This document shows positions 34,952 through 44,232 of a DNA stretch of 64,000 nucleotides, piece after piece; position 1 is the first letter of the stretch, and every line of letters starts with the position of its first letter. The notes under the pieces were generated by a model that saw only the letters and a program-made list of their open reading frames with translations, was not told where the DNA came from and ran no database searches. The stretch is from contig NZ_FNRF01000003.1 in assembly GCF_900107775.1 (NCBI RefSeq), positions 372,001 to 436,000 of the forward strand, read 5' to 3'. The translations under genes were made by a program, and so were the position numbers. Source of the DNA: Xylanibacter ruminicola (lineage in GTDB: Bacteria > Bacteroidota > Bacteroidia > Bacteroidales > Bacteroidaceae).

Positions 34952-35701
34952 ATGAAACTGATAAGTTGGAATGTGAACGGCCTGAGGGCGTGCGAAGCGA
35001 AGGGATTTAGTGATACCTTTCGCCAGTTGGATGCTGATTTCTTTTGTCTGCAGGAAACAAAAATGCAGGCTGGACAGTTGGACTTGGCTTTTGAGGGCTA
35101 TGAGAGTTATTGGAACTATGCCGACAAGAAAGGCTACAGTGGTACGGCTATCTTTACCAAGCACCACCCACTGAGCGTGGCCTATGGCATTGGTATCGAC
35201 GAACACGACCACGAGGGCCGTGTGATTACTTTGGAGATGGAGGATTTTTACCTGGTAACCTGCTACACACCAAATTCGCAGGACGGATTGAAGCGCCTTG
35301 ACTATCGTATGACATGGGAGAACGACTTCCGTGCCTATCTGAAGGGCCTCGACGCCAAGAAACCTGTGATACTGTGTGGCGACCTGAATGTGGCTCACCA
35401 GGAGATTGACCTGAAGAACCCTAAGACCAACCGTATGAATGCCGGCTTTACCGATCAGGAGCGCGAGCAGTTCACGACCCTGTTGGCTAGTGGTTTTACT
35501 GATTCGTTCCGCTATAAGTACCCTGAGCAGGTAACCTACTCGTGGTGGAGCTATCGTTTCCAGGCGCGCCAGAAGAACGCAGGCTGGCGTATCGACTACT
35601 TTGTGATTAGCGATCGCCTGCGTGACCGCATGGACGATGCCCGGATACATACACAAATACTGGGCAGCGATCACTGCCCAGTAGAGTTAACATTGAAGTA
35701 A
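34952..35701 (+). CDS. xth: exodeoxyribonuclease III (AP endonuclease)
   Basis: A 249-residue cytoplasmic enzyme that cuts DNA at abasic sites and degrades 3' ends during base-excision repair. The family order is intact: [23 protein letters not shown] (metal-binding Glu), [17 protein letters not shown] (Asp/Asn pair), [16 protein letters not shown] and the C-terminal [10 protein letters not shown] with the catalytic His. I start at ATG 34952 since the family begins MKLISWN; an ATG at 34934 inside the Cache gene would add six unrelated residues. Confidence 0.95.
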   Translation: MKLISWNVNGLRACEAKGFSDTFRQLDADFFCLQETKMQAGQLDLAFEGYESYWNYADKKGYSGTAIFTKHHPLSVAYGIGIDEHDHEGRVITLEMEDFYLVTCYTPNSQDGLKRLDYRMTWENDFRAYLKGLDAKKPVILCGDLNVAHQEIDLKNPKTNRMNAGFTDQEREQFTTLLASGFTDSFRYKYPEQVTYSWWSYRFQARQKNAGWRIDYFVISDRLRDRMDDARIHTQILGSDHCPVELTLK

Positions 35702-35713
35702 GTGCGTTTGGGA

Positions 35714-36340
35714 TTAAAGTCCCAGACCCTTCTTCAGTTTATTGGCGCCTTCGTCGATGGCATCGTTAGCCTTCTTCTTGGCATCTTCCTTTGCTGCATT
35801 GGCAGCGTCTTCAGCGGCCTTCTTGGTGTTGTCAACAGCATCCTGACCAGCCTTCTTGGCACCCTCAACAGCAGCATTGGCAGCATCAACGGTCTGATCT
35901 ACTGCAGCCTGACCAGCCTCCTGAACACCACCTACAGCACTGGTAAGACCATTAACGAATGTCTCAGCAGGAGTAACAGTGAGTGTTTCAACAGCAGCGG
36001 CAACAGCGGCGTTATCGCCAGCAAAAGCCTTGATCTGCTCGGCATTGGCCTTCAGGAACTCCTGAACCTTGGTGACATACTCCTTGGCCTGCTCAGGATT
36101 GTTGGCAAGATAGGTCTTAACCTGCTCCTGAATGGCGGTCAGTGTTTCCTGCAGCTTGTTGGCGTCCTTGGCCTCGATCTGCTCTGTGAGAGTGGCCGTG
36201 ATGGCATTCACTGCCTCATCCACGCTCTGCTCGGCTACTACTGTCGAATCGGCTGCCTCGGCAGATGACTGACTCTTGTTTCCACAAGATGCGAAACCCA
36301 TGGCCATGCAGGCCACTACTGCGATAAGTACTTTTTTCAT
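35714..36340 (-). CDS. Ala-rich helical lipoprotein
   Basis: A 208-residue lipoprotein: signal peptide ending at lipobox GFASC (Cys at about 19), then almost entirely amphipathic helix rich in Ala, Glu, Lys and Gln. The last ~60 residues (AANAAVEGAKKAGQDAVDN, KKAAEDAANAAKEDAKKKAN) follow an 11-residue-like periodicity seen in apolipoprotein- and LEA-type helices. No enzyme motif. Probably an envelope-stress or surface-lipid protein, but that is inference. The start is ATG 36340, the longer frame to 36412 being upstream of the promoter. Convergent with xth. Confidence 0.75.
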   Translation of the reverse strand: MKKVLIAVVACMAMGFASCGNKSQSSAEAADSTVVAEQSVDEAVNAITATLTEQIEAKDANKLQETLTAIQEQVKTYLANNPEQAKEYVTKVQEFLKANAEQIKAFAGDNAAVAAAVETLTVTPAETFVNGLTSAVGGVQEAGQAAVDQTVDAANAAVEGAKKAGQDAVDNTKKAAEDAANAAKEDAKKKANDAIDEGANKLKKGLGL

Positions 36341-36391
36341 AATGCTTTGAATTTTTAAGTAAAACAATAAAAATGACTTGATATGTGGCAA

Positions 36392-36426
36392 CAAAAATAC
36401 ATTTTTTTGCAATATGTTAGCGCAAA
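36392..36426 (-). promoter_or_regulatory. promoter of the helical lipoprotein
   Basis: Minus strand TATTTTTG (36399-36392) with TTTG 23 nt upstream. The spacing is longer than usual. Confidence 0.5.
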
Positions 36427-36428
36427 CG

Positions 36429-36459
36429 TTGCTACTTTTTTGTTTTTTTTATACTTTTG
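36429..36459 (+). promoter_or_regulatory. sulP promoter
   Basis: TTGC (36429-36432), 19 nt, then TACTTTTG (36452-36459); the ATG is at 36507. Confidence 0.65.
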
Positions 36460-36506
36460 CACGCGTTTTTTCAAGATAACAAGAGATTAATAGAGATTAA
36501 TAGAAG

Positions 36507-38207
36507 ATGATGACAACATTTGCATTCAAGCCGAAACTTTTGTCGACACTTCGGCACTACAACAAACAACAGTTTACCACCGACCTGCTGGCCGGTATCA
36601 TCGTAGGTATCGTAGCACTGCCTCTGGCCATCGCTTTTGGTATTGCATCAGGTGTAACCCCTGAGAAGGGTATCATCACCGCCATCGTAGCTGGACTGAT
36701 TATCTCGCTGTTGGGTGGTTCGAAGGTACAGATTGGTGGACCTACTGGTGCGTTTATCATTATTATCTATGGTATTATTCAGCAGTACGGTTTTGAGGGA
36801 CTGACCATCGCCACACTCATGGCTGGTGTATTCCTGATCCTGTTTGGTGTGCTGCACTTGGGAACCATCATCAAATACATACCTTACCCCATTGTGGTTG
36901 GATTTACCAGCGGTATCGCACTCACCATCTTTACCACACAGATTAAGGACTTGTTTGGTTTAACCATGGAGAGCGTGCCCAGCGACTTTATCGAGAAGTG
37001 GGGCGCCTACATTGGCGACTTTGGTACCATCGACTGGTGGAGTACAGCTGTGGGTATCGGCTCGGTAGCTGTGATTGCTACATGGCCTATGGTGGCTAAG
37101 TACAACAGCCTGCTGAAGAAACTGCCAGGATCGCTGATTGCTATTATCGTAATGACTGTAGCCGCTCTGCTGCTCAAGCAGTATGCTGGCGTAATGAGTA
37201 TAGAAACCATTGGCGACAGATTCAGTATCTCGAACCAGTTGCCTGATGCTGAAATGCCCGCTTTGTCGTGGGATGTGATTAAGGGTCTAGTGTCGCCAGC
37301 TATCACCATCGCCATTTTGGGTGCCATAGAATCTTTGCTTTCAGCCACTGTGGCTGATGGTGTGATTGGCGATCGCCACGACTCTAATACCGAATTGATT
37401 GCACAGGGTGTTGCTAACCTGGCCAGTCCCATATTTGGCGGTATCCCCGCTACAGGTGCCATTGCACGTACCATGACCAATATTAATAATGGTGGACGTA
37501 CACCTGTGGCTGGTATCGTACATGCAGCCGTGCTGTTGCTCATCTTCCTGTTCCTCATGCCACTGGCACAGTATATCCCTATGGCCTGTCTGGCTGGTGT
37601 GCTGGTAATCGTGAGCTACAACATGAGTGGCTGGCGCTCGTTTGCTTCGATCATGAAGAACCCCAAGAGCGACGTGATTGTGCTGTGTGTTACCTTCCTG
37701 CTTACCGTTATCTTCGACCTGACTATCGCTATCGAGGTTGGTCTGATCTGCGCTTGCCTGCTGTTCATGCGTCGTATGGCAGAGACTACCGATGTGAAGG
37801 TTATCAGCGATGAGATCGACCCAGAGGAGGAGCAGAGCGACTTCCAGATGGGTAACCTTGAGCACCTGACTATTCCTGAGGGTGTAGAGGTGTACGAGAT
37901 TAACGGTCCTTACTTCTTTGGAGCTGGTAACAAGTTCGAGGAGATTATGGCCAGCTTGCGTGGTCAGCGACCCAAAGTGCGCATTATCCGTATGCGTAAG
38001 GTGCCTTTCGTTGATTCTACGGGTATTCACAACCTCACTAACCTGTGTACCATGAGTCAGAATGACGGCATACAGGTAGTACTCTCGGGTGTGAACCCAA
38101 CAGTGCAGGCTGTACTCCATAAGGCTGGATTTGATAAGATGTTAGGCGAGGAAAACATTTGCTCGCACATCAATATAGCATTAGAAAGAGCAAAAGAGTT
38201 GGTTTAA
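36507..38207 (+). CDS. SulP-family anion transporter
   Basis: A 566-residue inner-membrane transporter of the SLC26/SulP family, carrying sulfate, bicarbonate or other anions. About 12-14 membrane segments run from residue 25 to 430 (LLAGIIVGIVALPLAIAFGI, IGGPTGAFIIIIYG and others), including the signature region GGIPATGAIARTMTNINNGG. The C-terminus is a STAS domain (about 445-560; VYEINGPYFFGAGNKFEE, RMRKVPFVDSTGIHNLTNL with the DSTG phosphorylatable-Ser motif). The stop codon lies in the loop of its own terminator hairpin. No carbonic anhydrase gene is adjacent, so the anion is open. Confidence 0.93.
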   Translation: MMTTFAFKPKLLSTLRHYNKQQFTTDLLAGIIVGIVALPLAIAFGIASGVTPEKGIITAIVAGLIISLLGGSKVQIGGPTGAFIIIIYGIIQQYGFEGLTIATLMAGVFLILFGVLHLGTIIKYIPYPIVVGFTSGIALTIFTTQIKDLFGLTMESVPSDFIEKWGAYIGDFGTIDWWSTAVGIGSVAVIATWPMVAKYNSLLKKLPGSLIAIIVMTVAALLLKQYAGVMSIETIGDRFSISNQLPDAEMPALSWDVIKGLVSPAITIAILGAIESLLSATVADGVIGDRHDSNTELIAQGVANLASPIFGGIPATGAIARTMTNINNGGRTPVAGIVHAAVLLLIFLFLMPLAQYIPMACLAGVLVIVSYNMSGWRSFASIMKNPKSDVIVLCVTFLLTVIFDLTIAIEVGLICACLLFMRRMAETTDVKVISDEIDPEEEQSDFQMGNLEHLTIPEGVEVYEINGPYFFGAGNKFEEIMASLRGQRPKVRIIRMRKVPFVDSTGIHNLTNLCTMSQNDGIQVVLSGVNPTVQAVLHKAGFDKMLGEENICSHINIALERAKELV

Positions 38208-38225
38208 ACACCAACTCTTTTTTTT
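38192..38225. terminator. terminator overlapping the sulP stop codon, bidirectional
   Basis: Stem AAAAGAGTTGG / CCAACTCTTTT with the TAA stop in the 8-nt loop and T on the right. The A-run on the left lets it also serve the convergent MBL gene. Confidence 0.85.
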
Positions 38226-38871
38226 ATGCGTTCATATAAGGATTGTATTGCTGTTCGTCGCCAATGGTGGATTGTGGACCGTGGCCTGTATAAACTTTGG
38301 TATCGGCAGGCAGCGCTGCAAGCACATGCTGCAGACTGTGCATGATATCAGCATAGCTGCCACGCTCAAAATCGGTGCGGCCTATGCTCATACGGAATAG
38401 GGTATCGCCTGTAAACACCACCTTCTCTTCTTCGCACCAGAAGCTAACACCACCTGGTGTGTGGCCTGGGGTACGCAGCAGCTTGAACTGGTGGGTGCCA
38501 AAACGTATCACCTCGTTGTTGGCAAAGTAATGGCCTGGCTCAGGGTACGATAAGTTAAGCTTGATGCCTGCCATTGCCTGGAATTGTCCAGGGATATCTG
38601 TAATCAGCCACTCATCGTCGGCCGAAATCTCAGGCTTCAGTCCCCACGTGTCAAACACGGTGTTGATGCCAAAGTTATGGTCGAAATGACCATGGGTGCA
38701 AAGCAGGTGTACGGGCTTTAGCTGATGTTCGTTGATAAAGTTTACCAACGCATCGCGCTCCTCCTGATAGTAGGCACCACAGTCTATGATCACACACTCG
38801 TTGGTGTCGTCATAAACCACGTAGGTATTCTCCTGCAGGAGATTAAAGCTGAAGGTTTTTACGTGTAGCAT
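38224..38871 (-). CDS. MBL-fold hydrolase (glyoxalase II-like)
   Basis: A 215-residue metallo-beta-lactamase-fold enzyme. The metal motif THGHFDH is followed by RTPGHTPGGVSFW, FTGDTLF and GRTDFERGS, ending with YTGHGPQS. This set is typical of the YcbL/glyoxalase II-like subgroup, which hydrolyses thioesters or methylglyoxal products, though the natural substrate is not certain. It overlaps rsmG by one base (TAATG) and is last in the DUF3298-rsmG-MBL operon. Confidence 0.9.
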   Translation of the reverse strand: MLHVKTFSFNLLQENTYVVYDDTNECVIIDCGAYYQEERDALVNFINEHQLKPVHLLCTHGHFDHNFGINTVFDTWGLKPEISADDEWLITDIPGQFQAMAGIKLNLSYPEPGHYFANNEVIRFGTHQFKLLRTPGHTPGGVSFWCEEEKVVFTGDTLFRMSIGRTDFERGSYADIMHSLQHVLAALPADTKVYTGHGPQSTIGDEQQYNPYMNA

Positions 38872-39497
38872 TATAGTGGCAGATAGATAACGTACTTTTC
38901 CTTAAACCACTCTTCGCTGAAGAACTGCGAAATCTCAGTGGTTTCTACAATCTTATGATAGGGCTGCAACTCGGCCTGCAAATCGCCACCCTTAAGGCAG
39001 ATAACGCCATTGGGCAGGGCATTCTGCTGAGTCTTCGAGATGTTCTTGCGCATCAGCTTTACCAGGTCGGGTAGGGGCATCACGGCACGACTCACGATAA
39101 AGTCGTACTTATCTTTCTCGTTCTCGCCACGCAGATGGGTGGGCTGACAGTTCTTCAGGCCAATGGCGTTGCACACCTCCTGAGCCACACGAATCTTCTT
39201 GCCTGTGCCATCAATCAGCTTAAACTGGCACTCTGGAAACAGAATGCTCAGGGGCACACCAGGAAAACCGCCACCTGTACCAAAATCCAGAATGCGTGTG
39301 CCTGGACGGAAGTTAATCATCTTGGCGATGGCCAGTGAGTGGAGTACGTGGTGCTCGTAAAGCTGGTCGATATCCTTACGCGATATCACGTTAATCTTGG
39401 TGTTCCAATCACGATAAAGGACATCAAGGGCGTCAAACTGCTGGCGCTGCTCGTCGCTCAGCTCTGGAAAATATTTCTGAATAATCTCTGCTGTCAT
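38871..39497 (-). CDS. rsmG: 16S rRNA (guanine-527-N7)-methyltransferase
   Basis: A 208-residue SAM-dependent methyltransferase that modifies G527 of 16S rRNA. Motif I is RILDFGTGGGFPGVPLSILF, preceded by the family N-terminus (FPELSDEQRQQFDALDVLYRDWNTKINVISR) and followed by KLIDGTGKKIRVA and FIVSRAVMPL. Length is normal. ATGA overlap with the upstream DUF3298 gene and a one-base overlap with the downstream MBL gene indicate one operon. Confidence 0.95.
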   Translation of the reverse strand: MTAEIIQKYFPELSDEQRQQFDALDVLYRDWNTKINVISRKDIDQLYEHHVLHSLAIAKMINFRPGTRILDFGTGGGFPGVPLSILFPECQFKLIDGTGKKIRVAQEVCNAIGLKNCQPTHLRGENEKDKYDFIVSRAVMPLPDLVKLMRKNISKTQQNALPNGVICLKGGDLQAELQPYHKIVETTEISQFFSEEWFKEKYVIYLPL

Positions 39498-40303
39498 TGT
39501 ACTGATTTGATAAATGCGGGTTTTACAAATTTCTTAAGCTGGTCATAGGTAAGCACCAACTCGATAGTTCCTAACTCCAACGAGGCAATCTCAGAGGGGT
39601 TGAAAATAAAAGTGATGGTATTATCGCTCACAATAAAGTTCTCAGGTACGTACATTTCTACCTGGTCCAGATAACCTTTCTCCTTCAGTTGGTCAAGGTT
39701 CTGTGTCTCTGTCTTCTCCATGAGAGCCTTCAGTAACACGGGGGGCAACTGGGTTTCGTAGCCATCTACAAAAATATCCTTCATCCTGATTTCCTTTCCT
39801 GTCTCGACTTTGAAGTTAAACGGGATAAGCTGATGGATGCTGTTGGCATGGCCCTCGCTATAGTCGATAGTGGCCAAATAGGCCAAGGTGCGCTTCGAGG
39901 TTTGTTCGATAGTGGCATTGATAATGTAATGGAACTCGTACCACGAACGCTTGGTAGTGTCGGCACGATCGGTATTGTAGAGGGGCAGCATGTTGGTTTT
40001 ATAACTCATGGTGTAGGCCTCGGCAAACTGATCCATGGCACCTTGCATACCCATATCGGCCTGATTAAAAAGGCGGTACACCACAGCCTCGTTTATCTTT
40101 TTGCCCACCTCGCCGCTCTCTTGGGTAGCGCAAGGCAGTTTTAAACTTACACTGCACACTGGCGATAGCTCTTCGTTTGATAGACGTATGGTTTTTTCCG
40201 ACTCGAGCATCTCGAAAGTCAGTTTGCCTTCGTCATCATTTCTACAATCCGTAAAAACGGTGAGAATAACGAAAATGAGCGTGTATTTGAGTTGGTTTGT
40301 CAT
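39494..40303 (-). CDS. DUF3298-family envelope protein
   Basis: A 269-residue exported protein. The hydrophobic N-terminus ends FTDC, a lipobox-like site with Asp at -1, which is unusual. The C-terminal region (about 165-265; FNFKVETGKEIRMKDIF, FIVSDNTITFIFNPSEIASLELGTIELVLTYDQL, quoted in parts of the DUF3298/RsiV fold) is recognisable by its FxP…E-I-A…G pattern. Related domains occur in RsiV, an anti-sigma factor that binds lysozyme, but no sigma factor gene is near. The start ATG 40303 sits right after a -7 box at 40325-40332, so the longer frame (40327) is not used. First gene of the operon. Confidence 0.8.
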   Translation of the reverse strand: MTNQLKYTLIFVILTVFTDCRNDDEGKLTFEMLESEKTIRLSNEELSPVCSVSLKLPCATQESGEVGKKINEAVVYRLFNQADMGMQGAMDQFAEAYTMSYKTNMLPLYNTDRADTTKRSWYEFHYIINATIEQTSKRTLAYLATIDYSEGHANSIHQLIPFNFKVETGKEIRMKDIFVDGYETQLPPVLLKALMEKTETQNLDQLKEKGYLDQVEMYVPENFIVSDNTITFIFNPSEIASLELGTIELVLTYDQLKKFVKPAFIKSVQ

Positions 40304-40324
40304 ACTTTTGCACTTATTTTTGCG

Positions 40325-40332
40325 CAAAATTA
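40325..40332 (-). promoter_or_regulatory. DUF3298-rsmG-MBL promoter
   Basis: TAATTTTG on the minus strand fits TAnnTTTG, about 22 nt before the start codon. Confidence 0.55.
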
Positions 40333-40374
40333 CACTAAAATCTCGAAAATAGCAAATTTCTCATAAAAAATCAC

Positions 40375-40382
40375 TAATTTTG
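40375..40382 (+). promoter_or_regulatory. MFS transporter promoter
   Basis: TAATTTTG fits TAnnTTTG, 35 nt before the MFS start. No clear -33 element. Confidence 0.55.
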
Positions 40383-40416
40383 CAGCCGAAATAATAAAAG
40401 AATCATTAAAACCAGA

Positions 40417-41592
40417 ATGAATTCACAGAGTACGCCCGTACATATCAGGTTGTGGCATAAAGACTTTTGGTTGATGGCCATTGCCAACTTCTTGTTGGCA
40501 ATGACGGTCTATATGCTCGTACCTACTATGCCCCGCTGGCTGATGGATGCCCAGCAGTTCTCGGCTCAGGATGCAGGTATTGCTATGGCTGCATTCGGAG
40601 TAGGACTGTTTGCACTTGGTGCATTCATATCTTATATGGTTCAGCACTATCGTAGAAACTTAGTGTGCATATTTGCTGTGCTGGTTGAAGCACTATTGAT
40701 TACAGCCCTGTATTATATAGATGGTTTGCACATGCGTGTGGCCTACCCTATGGTGGTCTTCGTACAGCGTTTTGCACAAGGTGCCGTGTTCGGATTGGCC
40801 CAGATGGTGCTGACAAGCACGCTGATTATCGATACCAGCGAGTCGTTCCAGCGTACCGAGGCTAACCACTCGGCTGCCTGGTTCTCAAGGTTTGCACTGA
40901 GTATGGGGCCTATGGCAGGCTTGCTCATTGGGCGCATTGCAGGCTTCCACTATGTGCTGTTGGCAACCATGGCTTGTGCTATGGCTGTGGTGGTACTGGT
41001 GCTGCTGGTAAACTTCCCCTTCCGTGCGCCTCAGGACGATATTCCTACTGTTAGCTTGGATCGTTTCTTCCTGCCTCATGGATTCCCCTTGTTTGTAAAC
41101 CTGCAATTGGTGACCTTGGCAGTGGGCATCATCCTGTCGGTAGTGCTGATAGAGCAGTTCTACTCTATGATGATGGTGGGCTTTGCTGTGGCCATCCTAT
41201 CACAGCGCTTTGTGTTTAAGAATGCAGAACTGAAGAGCGAGGTGGTAACAGGCTTGATACTGATGGGTGTGGCCCTGCTGATGATGATCACACGCCATCT
41301 GCCTATCGTGATGTATGCAGCCCCGCTGTTTATTGGTATGGGTGTTGGTTTGATAGGTTCGCGCTTCCTGTTGTTCTTTATCAAACTGAGTCGCCACTGT
41401 CAGCGAGGCACCTCGCAGAGTACTTTCCTGTTAGGTTGGGAGAGTGGTATCGCATGGGGTGTAGGCGCAGGTGTGGCCATCTTCCAAGGTAACGTTACAG
41501 CCGCGCTGATAGCTGCCTTGGTGCTGGTAATAGCTGCTTTGGTTATGTACCATTTTACCCACAACTGGTTTACAAACAACAAAAACAGATAA
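40417..41592 (+). CDS. MFS transporter
   Basis: A 391-residue, 12-helix major facilitator. TM1 is DFWLMAIANFLLAMTVYMLVP. The cytoplasmic loop 2-3 and further helices (FVQRFAQGAVFGLAQMVLTSTL, FALSMGPMAGLLIGRIAGF) show the two-fold MFS layout. A long central loop (about 205-225, RAPQDDIPTVSLDRFF) separates the halves. The substrate cannot be read; the sequence resembles exporters of the MFS drug/metabolite type. Its stop is immediately adjacent to the stop of the convergent AddB-like gene, with no base between. Confidence 0.88.
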   Translation: MNSQSTPVHIRLWHKDFWLMAIANFLLAMTVYMLVPTMPRWLMDAQQFSAQDAGIAMAAFGVGLFALGAFISYMVQHYRRNLVCIFAVLVEALLITALYYIDGLHMRVAYPMVVFVQRFAQGAVFGLAQMVLTSTLIIDTSESFQRTEANHSAAWFSRFALSMGPMAGLLIGRIAGFHYVLLATMACAMAVVVLVLLVNFPFRAPQDDIPTVSLDRFFLPHGFPLFVNLQLVTLAVGIILSVVLIEQFYSMMMVGFAVAILSQRFVFKNAELKSEVVTGLILMGVALLMMITRHLPIVMYAAPLFIGMGVGLIGSRFLLFFIKLSRHCQRGTSQSTFLLGWESGIAWGVGAGVAIFQGNVTAALIAALVLVIAALVMYHFTHNWFTNNKNR

Positions 41593-44232
41593 TTACCCTC
41601 GACAGAGTGCAGCGTAGGGGCATGTTTCGCAACGATGCTGGTCATCAGTTGGCACAAAAGCCATCTGAGCATTATAGATATCGTCCAGCTGTTGGCGTAA
41701 CAGCGTTATAAACTCATCCGAATAATCTGCTATATCAGTGATGGCTTCCTTACCAATCTTCAGGGTAGGGTCGTAATCCTCGTTACCTGCATGCTGAATA
41801 AACAGCAGGCATGGCGACACCATCTGTGGCGTTTTGTTGCGTACGATATGGGCGTAGAGTAGGGCTTGCAGAAAGTAATCGCTATGGTCCTTGATGGCCT
41901 CCTGTGAGAATATAGCTGCCACATCGGGCATGGCTTTCATCTGGCGCGAACCTGTCTTATAATCTACCACACGGATACGTTCCAGTCCTGTTTCAGGATC
42001 TGTAATACTATCCAAACGGTCGATGACACCAGCAATATACTGATTGTTCAAAGTGATGTTAACAGGCTTTTCGAGACCCAGGATGCTGAAGGGTGCTAAA
42101 CGGCGATCGCATTCCAACAGCTGGCGCAGGTACTTGATAATCACCTCACGATTAATAAGCTGCAAACCATCTAATGGGGGCAGAGGGCGTGAGGCATCGT
42201 GGATATGGAAGAACTCTAGCTTGATAGCCTCATCTACCACACGTTCTATTGTTACCTCTTCTTTCAGCAAATCGTCGATAGCCATCGTGGTAATGGTGGC
42301 TTTGGTTGCTACCAGATACTGGTAAACCAATTGTGCGGCCTTGTGGAAGATGTTTCCAAACAAGCGGTTGTCAATCAAATCGTCCTCTGTGCTGTCGGGC
42401 TCTTTCAACTCGCATACATAACGATAGAAGAATCGCAGTTGGCAGCGCAGATAGGTGTTGATGGCTGTAGGACTGATGCCGCCTGCATCTTTGGCAAAGC
42501 GGCGCTGCAGCTGACTCATCACCTCGGGTGTCTTGTTAATGGCCTGAGGCGCATGGAGCTGAGGTGTTTGTCCAGCCTTCAGGGTTTGGAACGTGATAGG
42601 TATCTTGTTCTCAACCATCAGTTGCAGCATAAAGCGCGACATCTCGGCTGTTTTACCATCGCTGGTGGCATTGTTATAAAGGATGGTTACATCTTTTGCA
42701 CGTTGCAGCAAGCGGTGGAAATAATGCTCGTAGATAGATACCTTGTAATCGATTGTGGTCAGTCCGTAGGCCTTACGCAGGGCATAGGGGATAAACGAGG
42801 TATCGTTAACGCCACGTGGCATGTTACCCTCGTTGCACGAGAGCAGAAGCACATGGTCGAAGTCGAGGTTTCGAGTTTCGAGCACACCCATCACCTGGAT
42901 TCCTTCGGCAGGTTCGCCATGGAAGGGAATAGAGGTGGTTGATATCAGTTGTACAATCAGGCGTTGCAGCGTAATCACATCCACTTTCAGCACGCCACTA
43001 TCCACCAGACCGCTTAGTCTGTTAAGCAAGGTGTACATACGGAACAGGCTCTCAGTATCGAGTGGTGAGTCGATGATAGGACTCTTTGAGGTGGCGATGG
43101 TCTGCGTAAGACTAATGAGCCAATGCAGTAAGGGCTGGATATCGGTATAACGCTGACTGGCAAAATCATCGGGCATCAGTGTGGCGTATGGATGGCGCTT
43201 GATGCTCTCAATCCATCTACGTGCAAAGGTCTGCTTGCGCAGCGAATAGCCATGCACCTGCATGTTGATAAGCGTGTTGATGAGCGACGCTATCGAGGTT
43301 TGACCAAGCGGATAACCTGTGGTGATATTGATCTTGTCAACATTCTCGGGCAAACAGTGGATAACTGTTTGCAGCAAGCCCTCGTTGCAAAGCACAATGG
43401 CTGTTTTGCGACCATCGTTAATGCGATTGGCATCCAACCACTCGCTGATATAGCGTGCCTGGATATTCTCGGTAGGAGCTGAAATCAGGTTAATGTGGTG
43501 TGGTGGCACCTCGTCGGTATCCTGATAGAAGATGGCCTTGCCCTGCTTCTCCAATCGGCTGAAGAGTGTTTGTTCTACCTTCTGCAAAAGGTTGAAACCA
43601 ATAAACACATAAGTATCGTATTCAAACTCTAACGTCTCGTCTGTTGCCACCTGGCGATAGAGGGCACCCTCGTAGGCCAGTTGCTTTTTGGCCAACTGCT
43701 GGTTGTAAGCATGGTAAATCTCACCAATATGGCTCCACAGGCGTAGGAATCGCTCTTTCAGTTCAGTGTTATGCTCCTCAGAGAAATTGCTGAAAAAGCG
43801 TTTAATCATCTCGCGCTGTTCAGGTGTGAGGTACGAGGTGTCGTCGAGCTCGTGTATATCGCGTAGGTTGGCCAGCACCTTATCGGCAGGTGCCATGTTC
43901 TTATCCAAATCGTCGAAGTCGGAAAGCAACAGCTGGCCCCATCCATAAAAATGGTCGAGTGTCTCGTCTATACCTGTACAGGCTGTAAATACACGATGCA
44001 GTTCGCATACCAGCAGGATAGGGTCGGCCACCTGCAGTTTTGAGTGCGAGCGGAACAAATCGCTGATGGTAATATAGGCTGGGCTCCAGATGGGCTTGCC
44101 TGCCAGACGAGCCAGGTGCTCGTTAAGGAACAGCGATGCACGCTTATTAGGGAACACCACTGCTATTCGTGATAGATTGGTGCCATATCTGGAAAGCAGA
44201 TCTTCTGCTACATGTTCAAGGAAACTCTTCAT
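41593..44232 (-). CDS. addB: PD-(D/E)XK nuclease family protein, AddB-like
   Basis: An 879-residue partner subunit of an AddAB/RexAB-type helicase-nuclease. The N-terminal UvrD-like part is degenerate (RIAVVFPNKRASLFLNEHL in place of a Walker A). The C-terminal PD-(D/E)XK nuclease reads GNIFHKAA, GVIDRLD, RIRVVDYKTGS and LQALLYAHI. Four cysteines (NTYLRCQLRFFYR and CETCPYAALC) match the iron-sulfur cluster that closes AddB-type nucleases. Translation is coupled to the AddA-like gene by ATGA. Bacteroides AddAB processes double-strand breaks; I assign the same role here. Confidence 0.87.
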   Translation of the reverse strand: MKSFLEHVAEDLLSRYGTNLSRIAVVFPNKRASLFLNEHLARLAGKPIWSPAYITISDLFRSHSKLQVADPILLVCELHRVFTACTGIDETLDHFYGWGQLLLSDFDDLDKNMAPADKVLANLRDIHELDDTSYLTPEQREMIKRFFSNFSEEHNTELKERFLRLWSHIGEIYHAYNQQLAKKQLAYEGALYRQVATDETLEFEYDTYVFIGFNLLQKVEQTLFSRLEKQGKAIFYQDTDEVPPHHINLISAPTENIQARYISEWLDANRINDGRKTAIVLCNEGLLQTVIHCLPENVDKINITTGYPLGQTSIASLINTLINMQVHGYSLRKQTFARRWIESIKRHPYATLMPDDFASQRYTDIQPLLHWLISLTQTIATSKSPIIDSPLDTESLFRMYTLLNRLSGLVDSGVLKVDVITLQRLIVQLISTTSIPFHGEPAEGIQVMGVLETRNLDFDHVLLLSCNEGNMPRGVNDTSFIPYALRKAYGLTTIDYKVSIYEHYFHRLLQRAKDVTILYNNATSDGKTAEMSRFMLQLMVENKIPITFQTLKAGQTPQLHAPQAINKTPEVMSQLQRRFAKDAGGISPTAINTYLRCQLRFFYRYVCELKEPDSTEDDLIDNRLFGNIFHKAAQLVYQYLVATKATITTMAIDDLLKEEVTIERVVDEAIKLEFFHIHDASRPLPPLDGLQLINREVIIKYLRQLLECDRRLAPFSILGLEKPVNITLNNQYIAGVIDRLDSITDPETGLERIRVVDYKTGSRQMKAMPDVAAIFSQEAIKDHSDYFLQALLYAHIVRNKTPQMVSPCLLFIQHAGNEDYDPTLKIGKEAITDIADYSDEFITLLRQQLDDIYNAQMAFVPTDDQHRCETCPYAALCRG

